Assembly (NCBI GenBank): GCA_033807775.1
Contig: CM066318.1
Span: 81,471,379 to 81,535,378, forward strand
Direction of reading: 5' to 3'
Source of the DNA: Saussurea involucrata
Lineage: Eukaryota; Streptophyta; Magnoliopsida; Asterales; Asteraceae
DNA: 64,000 nt
How positions within the stretch are numbered: position 1 is the first letter of the stretch; each line of letters begins with the position of its first letter. The notes beneath the pieces are model-generated. The model worked only from the letters and a program-made list of their open reading frames with translations, had not been told where the DNA came from and did not search any database. Shown here piece after piece: positions 1-9,671 of this stretch. The position numbers and the translations under genes are program-made.

Positions 1-2040
1 GCCACTCGTACCTGAAACCACAATTTATTGGGAAAGGGTAAGCACGAAGCTTAGTGAATTCAGACACCATAAATAACACAGTTATTCTCACACCACCTCT
101 AAACAGATAATTGCACATAAACAGCATACAAGTCTACGAACAAATCATAAACATGTATACCTACACCATCCCACCCAAAGGCATAAGCTGGTCCACCCGA
201 CCACACGATAACCGTGCAAGCATTACCCGGCTCCCCCGGGTTCCTACTCCACCCGCGTATACAACCTTCGGTCCCACCGAGTTACTACGCCACCCGCGTA
301 TATAAACCTCGGCCCCACCGAGTTACTACGCCACCCGCGTATATAAACCTCGGCCCCACCGAACTCCTACGCCACCCGCGTAGTCATAACAATAAAGGTC
401 CGACTAGACACCCCACTATTTAGTCCCGCATCACAAACAATTAAAACTACCACACACGTACAAATCGTAATGTAAAAATAACCGACATTAGTTATAGTGA
501 GAGAACTCACCTCGTAAGCGCGCCTAGCTCACAAACAATAATTCAAGATTCACAAATCCAAGATCACTTCCCAACACCTAAACAATCGTTAAAATGTATT
601 AACACGAGACCCGGACCCTAAAACACGACACACCCTTAAATAGTCACTAAAACGACTTTTCGGTCTAACCAAACAGGTCTGTTCGGGACCTGTTCCGACC
701 TTCATAAACCCAGAAAATCCTCAATTAAATTACATAACCAGAAAGTGCTCTGAGTTAGGGTTCCAAGGACATATCGCGCGCGTTCTAACGATTTTTCTAC
801 AATTTATTATGGATTTTACAAAACCGATTAACTGCACAGTGAAAAACAGCACGTTTCATTACAAAACAGCAGTTTGACACTAGCTACGGTCCGAACTGGT
901 TTTTCCGCAAAACATAAGAAACTTACTAGACTCAGAATGGGAACTTTTGGCACCGATTTCACCCCAATACGACGTTCCTATAAAAAGTTATGGCTTTCCC
1001 AAAACAGTGGCAGAAACTGTGACTTTATAAACGGAACGCGAACTGACAAAACCGGACCTGCTGTATAAACAGCCAAATTACGCCTAGCTAGAGGCCGAAC
1101 CGGACTTCCGCTAAAACATGAAAAGTGTGCCCGGCACAGAATGTGAACCGTGGACACCGGATTCGCCTCAATCCGAGCTACGACGGAAACGTTATGGTCG
1201 TCGCAAAACAGTGGCAAACAAACGTTTTCACATAAAATGATAACTAAAGGTTATAATCTCATTAAGTCAATGCTTAATCCAAACAGACCCGAACAGCCTA
1301 CAAGCTTACGGGAAAGGGCTGTACTACGCTGGACAACCACCGAGCACCACCCACTTCCGCCTCCGGCTGCGGTGATGGTTGGCGGCGGCGACGATGGTTA
1401 CGGTAACACCTTCCGACGGAACCTCCCAACATCGCCCATCCCGATACTCCCGCAACCACTCCCCCGCACACACCCGCACCTGCACACACCTGCACCCACC
1501 CCTCTGCCGCCACCACGGCGGCGTGCAGCGGCGGCCCCACCGCCGGCAGCCCTGGCTGCGGCGGTGGTGGTGGCGGTTTACGGCGTTCCGACAACGAAAA
1601 CACAACGAAAAAGAACGGGAACACGGGATTACCTCGACGTGACTTCTCCTCCACCCTTCTCCGGCAGAAACGACGGCGACTCTCTCCTCTTACTCCGGCG
1701 ACTCTCTCTCTCTCTTACTCACGGCTCTCTCTTCTCATTCTCTTTTGCGGCCGACGACGACAAAAGGGAAGGGGAGTAGGGTTGTTTAGGGTTGCTATCA
1801 TGTGGGTTTTGTTGCCGCAAAAGAAAACGAGAGTTACAAATAAAAGAGGTCGGCTCTTAAGCTAAAAAAAAAGGTTTCCATGCAAACTTGATTAGCAAAA
1901 AACCACATTTAGCCCCTAGGTTTGTAAGGTATTTCCATATCTTAACAAAACTTAGGATTTAAACATTTTGCCAATTCCGTTAACCACGTTAAATAAAACT
2001 TAAAAGAAAAGAATTAATACTAATAAATTACATACCGGGA
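1..2040 (-). repeat. Decayed LTR-like repetitive sequence
   Basis: No credible gene is visible here. Read on the minus strand, the order of landmarks recalls the Gypsy LTRs at 30208 and 36208. There is a short AT-rich lead-in around 1850-2000, then a stretch rich in CTCTCC and CCGG-type sequence (about 1320-1760), then text resembling their 'gggaactcacc' and 'agtgaattc' segments near 505 and 50. The ends are not clear and no target duplication was found. The GC-rich stretch supports proline- and arginine-rich open frames on both strands, which look like composition artefacts. It could instead be the promoter and 5' end of an unrelated gene. Assignment is by general resemblance only. Confidence 0.3.
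244..385 (+). repeat. 41-bp tandem repeat, about four copies
   Basis: The 9-mer CCACCCGCG begins at 249, 290, 331 and 372, an exact 41-bp spacing. Each unit also carries TATAAACCTCGG or a variant and a CCCACCGAG segment. The first and last copies are the most divergent. The array lies inside the LTR-like sequence that opens the window and has no coding role that I can see. Confidence 0.85.
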
Positions 2041-2059
2041 TACGGGCTTTACAAGTATA

Positions 2060-2304
2060 TTGTCGCTAGGGTCCCTCAACACTAACACCGTTAAGTTAGA
2101 AATGTTAAAGGCATCATATGCCTTGCACATGATGGGTATAATTGCCAATTTACTTTTCTCTTTCAACTAACCTAGGCGTTTTTAAAACAAATAATACTGA
2201 ATTGTGAATTTGGTCCTATGGTTTTGTGTTTTATTTGACTATGATTCTCATTCTATGTTTATTATGGATATAGTCCTTGTGGTATTCAATATATTGTGGC
2301 TAGG
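2060..2304 (+). repeat. 240-bp tandem unit left of the Copia insertion
   Basis: This unit begins near 2068 with CTAGGGTCCCTCAACAC. It matches the units that start at 13278, 13513, 13755 and 13990, so it is the left part of one array split by the Copia element at 2305-13277. The last five bases, 2300-2304 (CTAGG), are one copy of the Copia target duplication. Units contain a 'gaattgtgaatttggtcc' segment and GGTATGCAATATATTGT near their ends. Confidence 0.85.
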
Positions 2305-3054
2305 TGTTGGGAACTGAAGATTTTCTAAGTATGGATAATACTGCCAGAACAACATTACTACTTCCAGAACAAAGTTACTACTGCCAGTAAAGGTTAGTAC
2401 TGCCAGAACAAAATTACTACTGCAAGACAAAGTTAATACTGCTGGAAGAAGGTTAGTACTGCTGATGCATTAATGCTGCTGGAACAAGGTTAGTACTGCT
2501 TGTCAAGATTAATACTGCTAAAGCAAGGTTAGTACTGCTGAGTCAAGTTAATGCTGCTGGAATGAATTAATGCTGCTGGAGAATATTAGTACTGCTCATG
2601 CTGAATAAAGTTAATACTGCTGATGTGATGCGAAGATTTTGGAGATAAAGATGGAATGGATGAAGATATGCTTAAAGAAGATTCAGAAGATCAATTTATT
2701 TTTGATAGTTATCTTGTAACTATTTAGTATAAATAGATGTTGATAGATAGCTATTCAAAAAAAAAATACGAAATACGCGATATACGAGAGTTTTTTAGAA
2801 TACATTCTGTTTTAGAGAGAATTAACCTCAAGGTTTAGAACCCTATTTCTAGAGAAGTAGAAGTCGTCTTGATTGAGCCTGTTCATCAAGATTGAGGTTT
2901 GGTTGTAAGCTTGTGAGTTGAATCAGTGAATACAAAACAGCTGTGTGTTTTCTGATATATTGTTCTTTGATTGTGTGAATTAAAGTTCTATTCCGCAGAT
3001 TCTTTAATTCTGAGTTCTAAGTATTTTTAGTCTTGTTAAGATTCGATCCTGACA
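2305..3054 (+). repeat. 5' LTR of Copia element 1
   Basis: The LTR is 750 bp and bounded by TG and CA. Its first 330 bp (U3) hold about 15 copies of a motif of the form TTAATACTGCT or TTAGTACTGCT, many spaced 18-20 bp apart (about 2434, 2453, 2471, 2490, 2509, 2528, 2548, 2567 and 2587). A TATA box (TATAAATA) lies at 2728-2735, and the R and U5 regions follow it. Confidence 0.93.
2728..2735 (+). promoter_or_regulatory. TATA box of the Copia 1 5' LTR
   Basis: The sequence is TATAAATA, a consensus plant TATA box, about 100 bp after the end of the TACTGC-motif array. The same box is at 12956-12963 in the 3' LTR. Transcription of the element would be expected to start roughly 30 bp downstream. 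Confidence 0.7.
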
Positions 3055-3056
3055 AG

Positions 3057-3068
3057 TGGTATCAGAGC
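3057..3068 (+). other. Primer binding site, tRNA-Met type
   Basis: TGGTATCAGAGC starts two bases after the 5' LTR ends. It is the usual plant Copia site, complementary to the 3' end of initiator tRNA-Met. Confidence 0.9.
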
Positions 3069-3090
3069 TTGTGTTTCTTAGAACTCAACA

Positions 3091-5730
3091 ATGGACAATT
3101 CTATTGAATCAAACAGTACTCTTGTTTCTAAGGTTCCCATGCTCAGACCCAATGAGTTTGACATGTGGAAAATTAGAATCAAGCAGTATATTCTGCTTAC
3201 TGATTATTCCATCTGGGATATCATAGAGAATGGTCCATGTGCTGAAGGAAGAATTGGACCAGATGGCAAAAGACCTCCTCCAAAGACTGATGCAGAGAGA
3301 AAAGTCAGACAAATAGAGATGAAGGCCTTAAGCACTCTGCTTTTGGCTATCCCCAATGAATATCAGCATCAATTTCATCACTGCACTGATGCTCAGACTC
3401 TGTGGAATGCATTGGAAAAGAGATTCACTGGCACTAAAAGCACCAAGAGGAATCAGAAGGCAATTCTCAAGCAGCAGTATGAAAACTTTACTTCTACTAA
3501 GAATGAGTCTATGACTCAAACTTTTGATAGATTTAATAAGCTGATTGGAGAATTGGCTACAGTGGGAGTCAAGATGGAGGCTGATGATGTTAACAGAAAG
3601 TTCTTAAGATCATTAGGTGAAGAGTGGACAATGTATACTGTGTCCTTCAGACAGAATGACCAATTGGAAGATAAAGAGCTTGATGATCTTTACAATGATC
3701 TTAGAGTCTTTGAAGCAGAGGTTGAAGCCAAAAAGAAGCCCTCTGGATATGTACATAATGCTGCACTCCTTTCAGCATCACCTAATTCTACTGCTAACCC
3801 TGAATCAGTTAGTGCTGCTGGAGGAGTCAATCAGGAAAAGACCAATGATTCAGTACTAGAAGCTTTTTTTTCTAGTCATGTTAATTCCTCATTGATTAAT
3901 GATGACTTAGAACAGATTAATGCTGATGATCTTGAAGAGATGGATATCAAGTGGCAGATGGCTATGCTGTCTATGAGGGTGAAGAAATTCATAAAGAGGA
4001 CAGGGAGAAACAACTTCTCCCAAAGAAGAGAAGATGGTGCTGGATTTGACAAGTCCAAAGTTGAATGCTACAAGTGTCACAAGATGGGACACTTTGCCAG
4101 GGAATGCAGAGGTGGAACATCTCACAACAACCATCAACAAACTCAGGCTGGAAGTTCCAATCAAAACAGAAACTCTATTCAAGCTCTTGTCTCTCAACAA
4201 GGAATGGGATTTGATTGGAGTGATCAAGCTGAAGAGGCCATCCAAAATCAAGCACTTATGGCTGAAGTTTCAGATCTTCCCACTGAGGTAAAATCTAATC
4301 TCTGTACTCAAGCTTGTATAGACACTGTTAAAAGGTATAGAGATCACAATCAGGGAATGTGTGATGACCTTAAGAGATTAGAAAAGGACAGAAAAGACTA
4401 TGTAGTAATTGTTGAGAAGTTTGAAGAACAGATTAGGGCTTTTCAAGCCAATGAACTTCAACACTCCTATGATACAAACTACTGGAAATGGGAAAAGGAT
4501 GGTCTAGAGTTCCAGCTTAGAGAATCCAGGGAAGAGTGTGAGAAACTAAAAGGAGAGCTTGAGAAAGTTAAACTTGATGTAGAAAAGTTTAATTGTGCCT
4601 CTAAAGTCATGGACAACATAATCAACTCTCAAATCCATAGTAAGTTGAAACCAGGCATAGGGTACAATGCCACACCTCCACCCTACAACAACAACTACAT
4701 CCCTCCTAAGTCAGACCTATTAGAAACCAAGGATAGGAAGGACTTACCTGGAGGAGCCACTGAAGTAGATCCATTAGATAAAGTAGTTGTTGAGGATAAG
4801 ACTGAAAAAGAAGGATCTGATGAGAAATGTGTAAGTCCATGTGTTAAGAACAATGAGATGAAAAGGACTGGAAAGGGAGTTCATTATACACAGACCACTG
4901 TTGTGAACTCTAATACTTGTGAACATTGTTCTTGCAAGAAACATCAAGAGAATAAGCCCCAAAAACATGATAAAAAGAGGGGAAATCAAAGAAATTGGAA
5001 TAACCAGTGGGCACAAAAGCAAGGAGTTGATCTGCAAAGGATTAACAGACCAAAACCTTGTTTTATTTGTGGCAAATTGAATCATCTTGCCAAACACTGT
5101 TATTTCAATCCTATTAACCAAAAGAAAAGTTTTCAAAGAAGTTTTCAAAAATCTTCTGGTTATAGGAAGCCTGCAAGGAATAATGTGGCTAAGAAACAAG
5201 CTGAAACCAAAAGCCACATGAGAAAACAGACTGAAAAGGAATGTGTCAATATATGGGTCCCCAAAAGCACTAATGTTAGTACTGCTACCTCAGATAGTAC
5301 TGCTGACAAGGATAGTGCTGCTAGAAGCAATACTAAAGACAATACTGCTGCTAGCAGTGTTAGTGCTGCTAACACTGTTAGTACTTCTTTTAAAGACAAT
5401 ACTGCTGCTAGCAGTGTTAGTGCTGCTAACACTGTTAGTACTGCTTTTAAAGAGAATACTACTGCTAGCAGTGTTAGTGCTGCTAACACTGTTAGTACTT
5501 CTTTTCAAGAGAATGCTGCTGCTAGCAGTGTTAGTGCTGCTAACACTGTTAGTACTTCTTCCAAGGTTAATACTGCTTCTAGTTTTTGTGCTGCTAGACC
5601 AATCATATTGACAAAGTACTCCAGTTCTGCAGTACCTAAGTTTGAAAATCTCATCAAAACCCAGTGCAAGTACTTTGATGAGCAAGGGAGACCCAAGACC
5701 ACTTCGGCTTGGGTTCCCAATAAAAACTAA
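3091..5730 (+). CDS. Gag of Copia element 1 (879 aa)
   Basis: This is the structural Gag that packages element RNA into virus-like particles in the cytoplasm. The ATG at 3091 is the first good start after the primer site. Residues 1-230 form a UBN2/DUF4219-type Copia Gag domain. A first CCHC zinc knuckle (CYKCHKMGHFAREC) lies at about 326-339, a charged coiled-coil stretch at 420-520, and a second knuckle (CFICGKLNHLAKHC) at about 657-670. A WVPK motif near 720 is followed by four 19-residue Ser/Thr/Ala repeats (about 750-825). A second WVP motif (WVPNKN) then ends the protein. Other gags in this window end soon after one W-[VI]-P-K, so the repeat block looks like an insertion at the Gag end. 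The frame is intact. Pol follows in the -1 frame after the stop. Confidence 0.93.
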   Translation: MDNSIESNSTLVSKVPMLRPNEFDMWKIRIKQYILLTDYSIWDIIENGPCAEGRIGPDGKRPPPKTDAERKVRQIEMKALSTLLLAIPNEYQHQFHHCTDAQTLWNALEKRFTGTKSTKRNQKAILKQQYENFTSTKNESMTQTFDRFNKLIGELATVGVKMEADDVNRKFLRSLGEEWTMYTVSFRQNDQLEDKELDDLYNDLRVFEAEVEAKKKPSGYVHNAALLSASPNSTANPESVSAAGGVNQEKTNDSVLEAFFSSHVNSSLINDDLEQINADDLEEMDIKWQMAMLSMRVKKFIKRTGRNNFSQRREDGAGFDKSKVECYKCHKMGHFARECRGGTSHNNHQQTQAGSSNQNRNSIQALVSQQGMGFDWSDQAEEAIQNQALMAEVSDLPTEVKSNLCTQACIDTVKRYRDHNQGMCDDLKRLEKDRKDYVVIVEKFEEQIRAFQANELQHSYDTNYWKWEKDGLEFQLRESREECEKLKGELEKVKLDVEKFNCASKVMDNIINSQIHSKLKPGIGYNATPPPYNNNYIPPKSDLLETKDRKDLPGGATEVDPLDKVVVEDKTEKEGSDEKCVSPCVKNNEMKRTGKGVHYTQTTVVNSNTCEHCSCKKHQENKPQKHDKKRGNQRNWNNQWAQKQGVDLQRINRPKPCFICGKLNHLAKHCYFNPINQKKSFQRSFQKSSGYRKPARNNVAKKQAETKSHMRKQTEKECVNIWVPKSTNVSTATSDSTADKDSAARSNTKDNTAASSVSAANTVSTSFKDNTAASSVSAANTVSTAFKENTTASSVSAANTVSTSFQENAAASSVSAANTVSTSSKVNTASSFCAARPIILTKYSSSAVPKFENLIKTQCKYFDEQGRPKTTSAWVPNKN
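5338..5572 (+). repeat. 57-bp tandem repeat inside gag
   Basis: Four units encode a 19-residue repeat of the form [DE]N[TA][TA]ASSVSAANTVST followed by a variable SFK-like tail. Each unit contains AATACTGCT, GTTAGTGCTGCT and GTTAGTACT submotifs about 18-21 bp apart. This is the same motif and nearly the same spacing as the non-coding array in the LTR U3 region. Confidence 0.9.
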
Positions 5731-5744
5731 CTGATTTATCTGAT

Positions 5745-6830
5745 GTGCAGGGCAACCAACAGCTCAAGGGGAAGAGCATCTGCCATGTTGATAGTGGTTG
5801 TTCCAGGCACATGACAGGTAACATGGCCTGCCTCAAGAATTTCAAAAGAATTGATGGAGGACATGTTGCTTTTGGAAATAATCCTGCAGGAGGTAAGATA
5901 AGTGGTAAAGGTGATGTGTCAAAAGGTAAGATGACATTTGAGGATGTTTACTATGTTGAGCAATTGAGATACAACCTGTTAAGTGTATCACAGGTCTGTG
6001 ACAAGAAACATAGTATATTATTTACTGATTCTGAATGCATTATTCTTGCTCCTGGATTCAAAGTAGTTGATGAAAACATGATACTATTGAGAACTCCTAG
6101 AAAGGATAATGTGTATTGTTTAGATTTAGAAAGTGTTTCATCTGATTCATCTCTAAATTGTTTGGTTTCAAAAGCTTCAATAGATGAATCTTCACTTTGG
6201 CACAGAAGGATGTGTCACATGAATTTTAAAACAATGAATAAACTTGTTAAAAATAATCTTGTTAGGGGTTTACCATCAAAAGTCTATTCATGTGATGATC
6301 ATTGTGTTGCATGTCTCAAAGGCAAACAACACAAAACTTCTCATAAGTCCAAAGAGATAAACACTGTCTCAAATCCTCTTCAGTTGTTGCATATGGATCT
6401 GTTTGGCCCTACAAATGTCATGAGCATTGGCAAGAAGTCATACTCTTTAGTTATTGTTGATGATTACTCTAGATTTACTTGGGTATATTTTCTGAGAACT
6501 AAAGATGAGACAAGTGGACTGATCAAATCTTTTATTCTTAGAATTGAAAACCAATCAAATCAAAAAGTGAAAGTCATTAGATCAGATAATGGGACTGAAT
6601 TTAAAAACTTTGATCTAAACACCTTTTGTGAGGAAAAAGGAATTGAGAGACAATACAGTGCTCCTAGGACTCCACAACAGAATGGTGTTGCTGAAAGAAG
6701 GAATAGGACACTGATTGAGGCTGCTAGATCTCTGTTAGCTGAGAGAAGGAAGATTCAAAATTACCCACTACTTTTTGGGCAGACGCAGTTAATACTGCTT
6801 GTTATGTTCAAAACAGAGTCTTGGTCATAA
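5745..6830 (+). pseudogene. Copia 1 pol, first part: protease and integrase
   Basis: The frame is open from 5724, just inside the end of gag, with no clear ATG of its own; expression presumably needs frameshifting, reinitiation or splicing. The aspartic protease motif HVDSGCSRHMTG is near the start. The GAG-pre-integrase HHCC zinc region (LWHRRMCH ... CVACLKGK) follows, then the integrase core with D (LHMDLFGP), D (RSDNGTEF) and E (NGVAERRNRT). Near 6770 the frame is lost: the conserved integrase text continues in the next frame from about 6776, across a run of T. The reading to 6830 after that point is out of frame. This is a single-lesion break in an otherwise well-kept gene. Confidence 0.9.
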
Positions 6831-9079
6831 AGCCTAAAAACAAGACACCTTATGAGCTTTTTCTGAAAAAGAAACCATTTATTGGATTTTTCATACCATT
6901 TGGGTGTCCTTGTACAATTCTCAATACCAAATCTCACTTAGGTAAGTTTGATAGCAAAGCAGATGATGGCTTTCTTGTTGGTTACTCATCTCAGAGTAAG
7001 GCTTACAGAGTGTTTAATACCTCTTCTAGAATAATTGAAGAAAGTGACAATGTCAAATGCAATGAGCACACACCAAATCCTATTGGTTCAGGTCCTGATT
7101 GGCTATTTGACATTGATTCACTCACTAGTTCTTTGGGTTTCAGTAGTGATGTGAATGCAGGACAAAGGGATGCACCACCATCAGATAACAGTATTCAGTG
7201 TGTGATATTTCCACTCCCTACCATTGATCCTGTTGACTTCTGTGAACCAGAAAAGGAAGCTGAACCCATTCAGAATGAAGAAGAGAGAAGAATAGAGGAA
7301 AATCAGACTTCAAGAGAGTCTGAAGTACTTGAAGAAGCTGAAGAAAATCCAGACTTAAATGAGTCAAATCTGGATGGGAACTTAGTTGAGGAACCTGGTC
7401 ATCCATCAAGAACTCAGAAAAATCATCCTCCTGAGTTGGTTATAGGAGACATTGCTTCTCCCATGATGACTAGGAATCAAAGCAGACTTCAAGAGCTACA
7501 AGATCAGCAGAATACAGTTAATACTGTACTTACTTGCTTTCTATCCCAAATTGAGCCCAAAAAGGCTTATGATGCTATGAAAGATCCAAGTTGGATAGAA
7601 GCAATGCAAGAGGAGCTGCTACAGTTTAAATTACAGGATGTTTGGGACTTGGTGGACCTTCCAAAAGGTCATAGAGCAATTGGCACCAAGTGGATTTTCA
7701 GAAACAAGAAGGATGACAGAGGAATTGTGATAAAAAACAAAGCAAGGCTGGTTGCACAAGGGTATACTCAGGAAGAGGGCATAGACTATGAGGAAGTCTT
7801 TGCTCCAGTGGCACAGATTGAAGCAATTAGGCTATTTCTAGCCTATGCCTCATTCATGAAGTTCAAAGTCTACCAAATGGATGTAAAAAGTGCTTTTCTG
7901 TATGGAAGTATTGATGAAGAAGTATATGTCTGTCAACCCCCTGGATTTGAGAATCCATTGCACCCTGACAGAGTGTACAAGTTGAAGAAGGCACTTTATG
8001 GTTTACATCAAGCCCCAAGAGCATGGTATGACACCCTGTCTACCTATCTCTTGAAAAATGAATTTGAAAGAGGAGTCATTGACAAGACCTTGTTCATTAA
8101 GAGGAGAAAGAAAGACACACTACTTGTTCAGATCTATGTGGATGACATCATCTTTGGATCCACAAATGATCACATGTGTAAAGAGTTTGAAGAGTTAATG
8201 CATAAGAGCTTCAAGATGAGTTCCATGGGAGAACTTACTTTCTTCCTTGGGCTTCAGGTGAAACAAAGGAAAGATGGGATTTTCATAAGCCAATCCAAAT
8301 ATGTGAAAGACATCCTGGACAAGTATGGTTTAACAGACTCAAAGCCAGCAAGCACACCAATGGAGACACACAAACAGATCACTGCAGATCTTGAGGGGGA
8401 GGATGTGGATGTCCATCATTACAGATCTATGATTGGATCACTCATGTATCTCACAGCCTCTAGACCAGACATTATGTTTCCTGTATGTGTTTGTGCCAGA
8501 TTTCAGGTTACACCTAAGCAATCACACCTTCATGCAGTCAAAAGAATTTTTAGATACCTAAGAGGGCAACCTAGATTAGGTCTTTGGTATCCTTATGAAT
8601 CTTCGTTTGACTTGCTTGCATACTCAGATAGTGACTTAGGTGGAGCTAACATGGATAGGAAGTCTACTTCAGGTGGATGTCAGTTTTTGGGTGCAAGACT
8701 TGTATCATGGCAGTGTAAGAAACAAACCACAGTGTCCTTATCTACAATAGAAGCTGAGTATATAGCTGCTGCAAGTTGCTGTTCTCAGGTGTTATGGATT
8801 CAGAATCAGATGTTGGACTATGGGGTAACATTTCTTCACACTCCAATCTTCATTGACAACAACAGTGCCATTAGCATTGTTAACAATCCTGTCAAACACT
8901 AAAAAACAAAGCACATAGAGATCAGGTATCACTTTATTAGAGAATGTAATGAAAAGAAATTGATTCAAGTTGCTAAAGTTCATACCAATGACCTGTTTGC
9001 AGATCTATTCACAAAAGCATTTGATGTGGGTAGATTCACTTTCTTGGTAGCAAGTGTGGGCTTGATCAACCTTGAATAA
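6776..9079 (+). pseudogene. Copia 1 pol, second part: integrase tail, RT, RNase H
   Basis: This frame continues pol after the frameshift near 6770, starting within the conserved FWADAVNTACY region. The integrase C-terminal part comes first, then an acidic linker. The RVT_2 reverse transcriptase follows from about 7560 (KWIFRNKKD, YQMDVKSAFLYG, catalytic YVDDIIFGS). RNase H comes last (AYSDSDLGG, STIEAEYIAAA, FIDNNSAISI). A TAA at 8900-8902 interrupts the conserved VKHSKTKHIEIRYHF-type end in frame. The frame then reads on for about 58 codons to the natural end at 9077-9079 (GLINLE). RT active-site residues are intact. Confidence 0.9.
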
Positions 9080-9184
9080 ATTCATGATTTTTAATTTTTT
9101 ATACCTGTATTTCTTTGTATATTTGGTGTTACTAACTAGTTTTCTCAGAACCTCAGTATGACTCAGATTGACAAGTGCTGCAAA

Positions 9185-9540
9185 GTGTAAGTATAGTTAC
9201 TACTGCCAGTGCAGAATTACTACTGCTAGTACATATTTTCTACTGCTAATGTGTAGTTAATACTGCTTTGTAGTTAATACTGCTTAGTAGTTAATACTGC
9301 TTAGTAGTTAATACTGCTTCGTAGTTAATACTGCATGTGTAGTTAATACTGCTTTGTAGTTAATACTGCTTCGTAGTTAATACTGCATGTGTAGTTAATA
9401 CTGCTTAGTAGTTAATACTGCTTAGTAGTTAATACTGCTTGTGTAGTTAATACTGCTGTGTAGTTAATACTGCCTTGTAGTTAATACTGCTCAGTCGTTA
9501 ATACTGCTAAGTCGTTAATACTGCTTCTAAAGAAAATCAG
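9185..9540 (+). repeat. GTTAATACTGCT tandem array between pol and aORF
   Basis: The spacer is almost entirely short units of the form TAGTTAATACTGCTT, about 20 copies at 15-18 bp spacing. Units differ in the linker (TAGTA, TCGTA, TGTGTA). The first few read TTACTACTGC. It is non-coding and carries the same core as the LTR U3 array and the gag repeats. Confidence 0.93.
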
Positions 9541-9552
9541 GGCTAGTACTGC

Positions 9553-9560
9553 TATAAATA
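9553..9560 (+). promoter_or_regulatory. Possible internal TATA box for aORF
   Basis: TATAAATA is followed by a CT-rich stretch and an ATG at 9672. It matches the LTR TATA box exactly and lies just after the TACTGC-motif array, so the LTR arrangement (array, then TATA, then transcribed leader) is repeated here. An internal promoter would explain how a third ORF is expressed. This is inference from sequence layout. Confidence 0.4.
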
Positions 9561-9671
9561 CTCTTTCAGCCCGCCAAAGTTCATAACGTCTCTTTGCATT
9601 CAATTTCTCTCTCTCGTTCTAACCTTTTCTCCCTAGAATCTCTGTGTTCTCTATCCAAATCCTCAGGAAGA

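Noticed and set aside
1150..1779. 209-codon open frame rich in Pro, Arg and Ala
   Set aside because: It lies in a GC-rich low-complexity stretch where all frames stay open, has no recognisable domain and overlaps similar frames on the other strand.
3057..3068. tRNA-like match (TGGTATCAGAGC), also at 36191, 57767 and 61987
   Set aside because: These are primer binding sites complementary to a tRNA 3' end next to LTRs, not tRNA genes; no cloverleaf is present.
5160..5720. Several long frames in other phases over the end of gag
   Set aside because: They are a by-product of the 57-bp tandem repeat, which keeps every frame open; only the gag frame has domain support.
5719..5730. Possible -1 frameshift slippery site at the gag end (AAT AAA AAC TAA)
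   Set aside because: Pol is in the -1 frame, but the heptamer in gag phase is TAAAAAC, which does not allow good re-pairing of the P-site tRNA, and no downstream pseudoknot was evident.
9185..9540. CRISPR-like regular repeat array
   Set aside because: Units are 15-18 bp with linkers of a few bases, there are no unique spacers, and the host is a plant; this is a tandem repeat inside a retrotransposon.
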